Shown here in pieces: positions 57,539-62,758 of a stretch of DNA of 62,758 bases. The notes beneath the pieces are model-generated. The model did not search any database, was not told where the DNA came from, and was given only the letters and a program-made list of their open reading frames with translations. The position numbers were made by a program, and so were the translations under genes. The stretch's first letter is position 1. Each line of letters begins with the position of its first letter. The stretch is from Ornithinibacillus gellani (GTDB taxonomy: Bacteria; Bacillota; Bacilli; Bacillales; Amphibacillaceae): the NCBI RefSeq assembly GCF_003730295.1, contig NZ_QTSZ01000011.1, positions 1 through 62,758 of the forward strand, given 5' to 3'.

Positions 57539-57802
57539 ACGAACACCCTCCTAATTTAGATTCTACATGATAACCCATTAGGGCACTTTAAGCACCCGAA
57601 AGAACATCTATTATTTTACCATGAAGGAATGTATATTGGAAACCGATACTTATAAAGACCAAAACACTATCTTAAACATATAAATAAATTGTTCTACATA
57701 TGGTATTACGAATGAATGTCTCGTAAGTTTCCTTATTTCATATTTCAGCAGGTTTTGATATAGTCAGTAATACATATAGTAAGAAGTGGGAGCGATTGAA
57801 TC

Positions 57803-58738
57803 ATGGCACAGTTAGTCCATCAATTTGATAGTAAATCGATTATAGCAATGAAAAAGTATTACGATGCTTTCCAAAGGCAGGCCCCACCAGGCGCTGTATT
57901 TCAGGCCAAAACGGAAAATGCGGTTATCACAGCATACCAATCTGGAAAGGTACTGTTTCAAGGCAAGCATCCTGAAAAAGAATTTCACAAATGGAATGCA
58001 CAATGGAACACTGGAGAAACAAAAAATCACAAACAGAAAAGCAAGTCCAGTTCTCCATATACGCCAAATCCCAGTCTGTTTAACCGTTCGATTATTGGTT
58101 CTGATGAGGCAGGTACTGGTGATTACTTCGGGCCAATTACAGTTGCTGCTGCTTATGTGGAGGCACAGCAAATACAACAGCTCTCCTCTATCGGTGTGCA
58201 GGATTCAAAAAATCTTTCTGACGAAAAAATTGTTTCTATTGCGAAAGAATTAATCCGTATGCAAGTTCCTTATTCGCTACTTATCCTACATAACGATAAA
58301 TATAATACCTTGCAAGAAAATGGATGGTCACAAGGAAAAATGAAAGCAATGCTACACCATCATGCAATACAAAAAACCAAAAAGAAAATTGGTGATGCAC
58401 GATTGGATGGCATCATTATTGATCAATTCTGTGAGCCTACAATTTATAAACGCCATCTTGCCTCAGAAAGAGAAACCTTACCAAATGATACGTATTTCAT
58501 GACAAAGGCGGAGTCTCATTCCATTGCAGTAGCCGCAGCATCAATTCTTGCCCGCGCTAGCTTTGTAAAGGAAATGGAGCGTTTATCCACATTTGTTGGC
58601 ATTCCTTTAAGGAAAGGTGCATCACGTTTTGTCGATGAAAACATTGCAGAAGTTATGAAAAAAAAGGGAGAACCAATATTACGACAGATAGCGAAGCTTC
58701 ATTTTGCGAATACGATGAAAGCAAAAAAATATTTATAG
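57803..58738 (+). CDS. rnhC: Ribonuclease HIII
   Basis: 311 aa. Degrades RNA in RNA-DNA hybrids. N-terminal TBP-like substrate-binding domain (about 1-85). Catalytic domain with DEDE residues: GSDEAGTGDYFGP (Asp/Glu at about 98-99), QDSKNLSDEK, and IIDQFCEP, followed by ESHSIAVAAASILAR. Plus strand and convergent with pheT, as in B. subtilis. Confidence 0.97.
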   Translation: MAQLVHQFDSKSIIAMKKYYDAFQRQAPPGAVFQAKTENAVITAYQSGKVLFQGKHPEKEFHKWNAQWNTGETKNHKQKSKSSSPYTPNPSLFNRSIIGSDEAGTGDYFGPITVAAAYVEAQQIQQLSSIGVQDSKNLSDEKIVSIAKELIRMQVPYSLLILHNDKYNTLQENGWSQGKMKAMLHHHAIQKTKKKIGDARLDGIIIDQFCEPTIYKRHLASERETLPNDTYFMTKAESHSIAVAAASILARASFVKEMERLSTFVGIPLRKGASRFVDENIAEVMKKKGEPILRQIAKLHFANTMKAKKYL

Positions 58739-58759
58739 AAATATATAATTAGTTAGCAT

Positions 58760-58792
58760 AAAAGCCTTTGCCATCTGATGGCAAAGGCTTTT
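58760..58792. terminator. Bidirectional terminator between rnhC and pheT
   Basis: Perfect stem AAAAGCCTTTGCCAT (58760-58774) with 58778-58792, 3-nt loop, T run on plus and A-rich lead for minus. Confidence 0.92.
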
Positions 58793-58796
58793 TAAA

Positions 58797-61223
58797 TCAA
58801 GATCTGATATACGCATGGTACTGTTGTTCAATTTTATTGCGAATGTCCTGGAAGGATGTTTCTACTTCCTCATCCGTAAGTGTTCGTTCAGGGTTTTGAT
58901 ACACCAAGTTATATGCGATAGATTTCTTGCCTTCTGGCAGATTTTCCCCTGTATACACATCAAATATTTGCACAGATTTTACCAGAGGTGCTCCAATCTC
59001 TTCAATTGTTATTTGTACATCCCCTGCTTTGATATCATGATCCATAACAAATGCGACATCCCTTGAAATAGATGGATATCTCGGAACCAACTGATAGGTT
59101 GGTTCATGATGGAATACCTCTATTATCACTTCCATATTGATATCGAACACATACGTTTCTTTTAAATCCAGCCCTTTTCCTAAAGATGGATGAATTTGGC
59201 CTAAGAAACCGATGACACGATTATCATAGCAAATTTCTGCACATCTTCCAGGGTGCATATCTGCCAACGCTGTTTGGCGGAAGCTTACTGGAATCTCTAA
59301 ATGGTCAAATAATGCTTCTAAAATCCCCTTCACAACATAAAAATCTACTACCTTCATTTCTTGCTGCCACGGGTGCTGAACCCACTTTCCTGCCAATGCT
59401 CCCGATAGACGCAATTGTTCGTTAGGCTGCTTGGTCAGCTCTTCTTCCTGTGACACAAAAATGGATCCTAGTTCATATAGCGCAACGCTAGACTGACTTC
59501 GCGCCTGGTTATAAGACAAAGATTTTAACAGCTCCGGTAATAGGCTAAGCCGTAACCAACGGTGATCTTCGCTCATTGGATTGGATAAGCTTACCGGATT
59601 CGGTTGAAAAGCTTTTATTTCAGGACTGATCCAGCGATTTACATCTGCACTGCCAGTCAAAGAGTACGTAATGGTCTCCATCAATCCAGCGCCTTCCATA
59701 AAACGTTTAATTTTACGTTTTAATTTTTGGGCATCTGTTAACATTCCTGCCTGTTCTGCATCCAAATTGATTGTTGCAGGTATATGATCATACCCGTATA
59801 TTCTTGCAATTTCTTCAAGCATATCTTCAAAAATAGAAATATCTCCACGACGTGTCGGAACCGTCACATCAAATACTTTTCCGCTTTGCGTATAATCGAA
59901 ACGTAATTTATTTAATATAGAAGCAATCTCATCAACAGTAATGGAAGTTCCTAAACGTTTATTTACCTTATCAGCATCAACAGAAACGGCCTTTTTCGTA
60001 AGCGTTAGATGATTGGATTCAACTACTCCTTGAAGTACAGTACCCCCAGCGTATTTTTGCAATAGCTGACATGCTCGTAAGCCAGCACGTTTCACTCGTT
60101 CCGAATCAATTCCTTTTTCAAAACGGGTACTTGACTCACTTCTTAAACCCGTTTCCAACACTGCCTTCCGAACGGTTTTAGCATCAAAATAAGCTGCTTC
60201 TAATAAAACAGTCGTTGTATCATCCTGAACTTCAGAATCTGCACCGCCCATTACACCTGCTAATGCAACGCCAGTCTTCCCATTTGTAATGAGCAAATTG
60301 TTTTCAGTTAATGTTCTCATAACACCGTCTAGCGTTTCAATTTGTTCCTGATCTTTTGCACGGCGTACAACGACTTCATTGGAACCAAATCGATCATAGT
60401 CAAATGCATGTAATGGCTGCCCGTACTCCAATAAAACATAGTTTGTAATATCAACTACATTATTAATTGGACGAATGCCAGCTGCCATTAAATAATTTTG
60501 CATCCAAAGTGGGGAAGGTCCAATCTTTACATTTTCAATAACGAAAGCTCCATAATAAGGACAAAGCTCCTTGTCTTCAACGGTTACCGTAACGGCATCA
60601 CCGGCATTCTTATCTGCCATATCAACCGTTTCTTCCGGTAGGTTCAATGGCTTATTAAGTATAGCCGCTACTTCATACGCTACCCCTAGCATACTTAAGC
60701 AATCTGCACGATTTGGTGTTAAATCGAATTCAAGAACAGCGTCGTCTAAGTGCAGTAATCCTTCCACTGGTTCTCCAACCTTTACATCACTTGGAAAAAC
60801 AAATATTCCATCCGCAACATCCTTTGGAATATAAGCTTCCTGTAAGCCCAATTCTTGTAAGGAGCAAATCATTCCATTCGATTCTATTCCACGTAATTTC
60901 GCTTTTTTAATTTTAAAATTACCTGGCAAAACAGCTCCAGGTTTTGCAACAGCAACTTTCTGCCCTTTTGCAATATTCGGTGCTCCACAAATAATTTGTA
61001 GTGTTTCATCCCCAACATCAACCTGACAGAGATTTAACTTATCAGCATTTGGGTGTTGTTCGCAAGCTAATACACGTCCGACAACCACATTCGTGCTCTT
61101 CTCAGCAATATAGGAAATACTATCGACTTCAATTCCCGACTTTGTAATCTTTTCAGCTAATTCTTCAGGCTGCACGCCACTTATATCTACATAATTATTT
61201 AACCAATTTAATGAAACAAGCAT
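58797..61223 (-). CDS. pheT: Phenylalanyl-tRNA synthetase beta subunit
   Basis: 808 aa. N-terminal EMAP/OB tRNA-binding domain (about 40-150, VGRVLACEQHPNADKLNLCQVDVG), B3/B4 editing domain, B5 domain, class II-like core, and a C-terminal anticodon-binding FDX-ACB domain (PRYPSISRDVAFVMDHDIKAGD). Structural and editing partner of PheS. Complete. Confidence 0.97.
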   Translation of the reverse strand: MLVSLNWLNNYVDISGVQPEELAEKITKSGIEVDSISYIAEKSTNVVVGRVLACEQHPNADKLNLCQVDVGDETLQIICGAPNIAKGQKVAVAKPGAVLPGNFKIKKAKLRGIESNGMICSLQELGLQEAYIPKDVADGIFVFPSDVKVGEPVEGLLHLDDAVLEFDLTPNRADCLSMLGVAYEVAAILNKPLNLPEETVDMADKNAGDAVTVTVEDKELCPYYGAFVIENVKIGPSPLWMQNYLMAAGIRPINNVVDITNYVLLEYGQPLHAFDYDRFGSNEVVVRRAKDQEQIETLDGVMRTLTENNLLITNGKTGVALAGVMGGADSEVQDDTTTVLLEAAYFDAKTVRKAVLETGLRSESSTRFEKGIDSERVKRAGLRACQLLQKYAGGTVLQGVVESNHLTLTKKAVSVDADKVNKRLGTSITVDEIASILNKLRFDYTQSGKVFDVTVPTRRGDISIFEDMLEEIARIYGYDHIPATINLDAEQAGMLTDAQKLKRKIKRFMEGAGLMETITYSLTGSADVNRWISPEIKAFQPNPVSLSNPMSEDHRWLRLSLLPELLKSLSYNQARSQSSVALYELGSIFVSQEEELTKQPNEQLRLSGALAGKWVQHPWQQEMKVVDFYVVKGILEALFDHLEIPVSFRQTALADMHPGRCAEICYDNRVIGFLGQIHPSLGKGLDLKETYVFDINMEVIIEVFHHEPTYQLVPRYPSISRDVAFVMDHDIKAGDVQITIEEIGAPLVKSVQIFDVYTGENLPEGKKSIAYNLVYQNPERTLTDEEVETSFQDIRNKIEQQYHAYIRS

Positions 61224-61237
61224 TTTTATGACCCCTC

Positions 61238-62272
61238 CTAGGCATGGTGAAATTGTTTTAAGAATCGTACATCATTTGTGTAAAAGTCTCGAATATCCTT
61301 CACACCGTATTTAAGCATAGCAATTCGATCCGGTCCCATGCCAAATGCAAAGCCAGAATAAACTTCCGGATCATAGCCTGCCATCGACAATACACGTGGA
61401 TGGACCATACCAGCACCCAGTATTTCTATCCAGCCTGTTTTCTTACAAACTGAGCAGCCATCTCCACCACAAACTTTACAGGAAATGTCCATTTCAACAG
61501 ATGGTTCTGTAAATGGGAAAAAGCTTGGGCGCAATCGGATCTTTCTATCTGCTCCAAACATTTTCTTCGCAAAGGTATCAAGTGTACCCTTCAAATCACT
61601 CATGCGAACATTTTTACCAACATATAATCCTTCGAGCTGTGTAAACTGATGGGAATGTGTAGCATCATCGGAGTCTCGTCGATACACCTTTCCAGGGCAA
61701 ATCATTTTTACTGGTTTATCTCCATCATACTTCTGCATCGTTCTTGCCTGAACTGGTGAAGTATGTGTGCGAAGTAAAAGTTCATTTGTAATATAAAAGG
61801 AATCATGCATATCACGAGCAGGATGATCTTTCGGTAAATTAAGTGCTTCGAAGTTATAATAATCTGTTTCTACTTCTGGTCCTTCTTTTACCTCAAAGCC
61901 CATACCGATAAATAGATCCTCAATTTCTTCAATAATTGTTGTTAGTAAATGAGGGCCACCAACGGAAATTGGTCTTCCCGGTAAAGTAACATCGATGGCT
62001 TCAGCTGCTAGTTTTTTGTTTAATGCTTCTTCTTCAAAAACCGCGAGCTTCCCGTCTAATGCATTGGTAATTTTTTCACGTACTTGGTTCGCTATTTCAC
62101 CTACAATTGGACGTTCTTCTTTATCCAGCTTTCCCATTCCTCGCAGCACACCCGTTAACGAACCTTTTTTACCGAGATATGCGACACGAATATCTTGAAG
62201 TTCTTTGGTATCCGTCGCTTGTTCTACCTTTTCAATTGCTTCTGCCTGTAATTGTTGTAATTGTTCCTTCAT
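61238..62272 (-). CDS. pheS: Phenylalanyl-tRNA synthetase alpha subunit
   Basis: 344 aa, B. subtilis length. N-terminal coiled coil; class II catalytic core with motif 2 region [22 protein letters not shown] and motif 3 [15 protein letters not shown] cysteine-rich [17 protein letters not shown] insert is present, as in the Bacilli family. AAAGGAGG before the ATG. Preceded by a T-box leader. Confidence 0.97.
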   Translation of the reverse strand: MKEQLQQLQAEAIEKVEQATDTKELQDIRVAYLGKKGSLTGVLRGMGKLDKEERPIVGEIANQVREKITNALDGKLAVFEEEALNKKLAAEAIDVTLPGRPISVGGPHLLTTIIEEIEDLFIGMGFEVKEGPEVETDYYNFEALNLPKDHPARDMHDSFYITNELLLRTHTSPVQARTMQKYDGDKPVKMICPGKVYRRDSDDATHSHQFTQLEGLYVGKNVRMSDLKGTLDTFAKKMFGADRKIRLRPSFFPFTEPSVEMDISCKVCGGDGCSVCKKTGWIEILGAGMVHPRVLSMAGYDPEVYSGFAFGMGPDRIAMLKYGVKDIRDFYTNDVRFLKQFHHA

Positions 62273-62318
62273 CTTAAAAACCTCCTTTTAACATTTGCCA
62301 CTTGACTTTATTGCATCA

Positions 62319-62580
62319 AAAAAACCCCATCCCCATAAAGGGACGAGGCTGTCATTCGCGGTACCACCCTTGTTAATGCATCAAAAAATACATTCAACTT
62401 AAATTTGATAACGGATTGTATCCGGAACGCCTTTACTTAAAAAAAGGTCCAAGCGCCAGCTCCAGAGTGAAATTTATCAGAAAAAATAGTGGAATTGCTC
62501 TCAGTCTAAGGCATTTCCTTCCTTTTCCTATTCATAGTTTACTGACAAATGTCTCCTTCAATGCAATAAATATATAATTG
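62319..62580 (-). promoter_or_regulatory. T-box leader of pheST
   Basis: T-box motif AGGGTGGTACCGCG at 62357-62370. A terminator stem (about 62327-62349, CCTCGTCCC with GGGGATGGGG) is followed by seven T. A UUC phenylalanine codon occurs in the upstream part (minus strand, AAATTTCACTC near 62470) and is a plausible specifier, though I did not fold stem I. It senses uncharged tRNA-Phe. Confidence 0.88.
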
Positions 62581-62586
62581 CTTATT

Positions 62587-62615
62587 AGTATAGTTAAATT
62601 AACGCCACTTTGCAA
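62587..62615 (-). promoter_or_regulatory. Sigma-A promoter of the pheST leader
   Basis: -35 TTGCAA (62610-62615), 17-bp spacer, -10 TATACT (62587-62592) on the minus strand. The remaining sequence to the window end (62616-62758) shows no gene that I can support. Confidence 0.7.
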
Positions 62616-62758
62616 GTACCATCATGTGTTTGGTTGAGTCAAGTATTTGTGGGAGATTTTTAAAGTACCTTATTTTGTATGGTTTTAGCCCCAGTTTTGG
62701 TAGCGATTTCAGGTTTGTTTCCACTCATATGTTCAGTGCCTTATTATTTTTTAAATTC

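Noticed and set aside
1-62758. CRISPR array, toxin-antitoxin, restriction or phage-defence system
   Set aside because: No regularly spaced repeats, cas genes, nuclease/methylase pairs or toxin-antitoxin pairs were seen. The window is core metabolism, repair and sporulation.

Overview
The window is core chromosome of a low-GC, endospore-forming Bacillaceae. Gene content and order closely follow Bacillus subtilis. The short intergenic repeats, Abg-type transport locus and missing neighbours suggest an Oceanobacillus/Virgibacillus-type relative, but that genus guess is inference. Almost everything is on the minus strand, so the biological order runs from right to left.

Layout, left to right. 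(1) 1-1.7 kb: a 3'-truncated radC and spoIIB. (2) 1.9-8.4 kb: folC, a plus-strand pair of RimK-like ATP-grasp ligases, and valS with its T-box leader. (3) 8.4-11.7 kb: a small membrane gene, the spore-coat genes ysxE and spoVID, and an 840-bp gene-free stretch holding a decayed IS200/IS605-like element. (4) 11.7-18.1 kb: the haem operon hemAXCDBL with a PerR-like box over its promoter. (5) 18.2-21.1 kb: a LiaI/LiaF-like membrane gene and an amino-acid ABC transporter. (6) 21.3-28.7 kb: the protein quality-control block ysxC, lonA, clpX, tig, and the TPR gene ysoA. (7) 28.7-29.6 kb: a tRNA-Arg/tRNA-Gly operon with a duplicated tRNA 5' half in its leader, where B. subtilis carries ilv-leu. (8) 29.6-36.2 kb: ysnB, rdgB, rph, gerM, an aldo/keto reductase, racE, ysmB, gerE, ysmA. 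(9) 36.3-39.6 kb: sdhCAB. (10) 39.7-43.0 kb: an Abg-like hydrolase/transporter operon with a truncated abgB and an upstream cre. (11) 43.4-51.5 kb: yslB, uvrC, trxA and the fatty-acid degradation operon lcfA-fadR-fadB-etfB-etfA with a perfect FadR box. (12) 51.8-62.7 kb: a candidate micropeptide gene, yshE, mutS2, polX, yshB, zapA, rnhC, and pheST with a T-box leader.

The parts connect as tRNA charging (valS, pheST, tRNAs), haem supply for respiration (hem, sdh, etf), chaperone/protease turnover, DNA repair and recombination (uvrC, mutS2, polX, rnhC, radC), and sporulation (spoIIB, spoVID, ysxE, gerE, gerM).

I found no complete mobile element, CRISPR array, defence operon or obviously new multigene system. 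The most unusual items are: the broken radC, which probably marks an integration boundary just outside the window; the tnp-less element that keeps an omega-RNA-like region; the tRNA-half duplication behind a consensus promoter; the two ATP-grasp ligases of unknown substrate; the decayed abgB; and two tiny membrane-protein genes.
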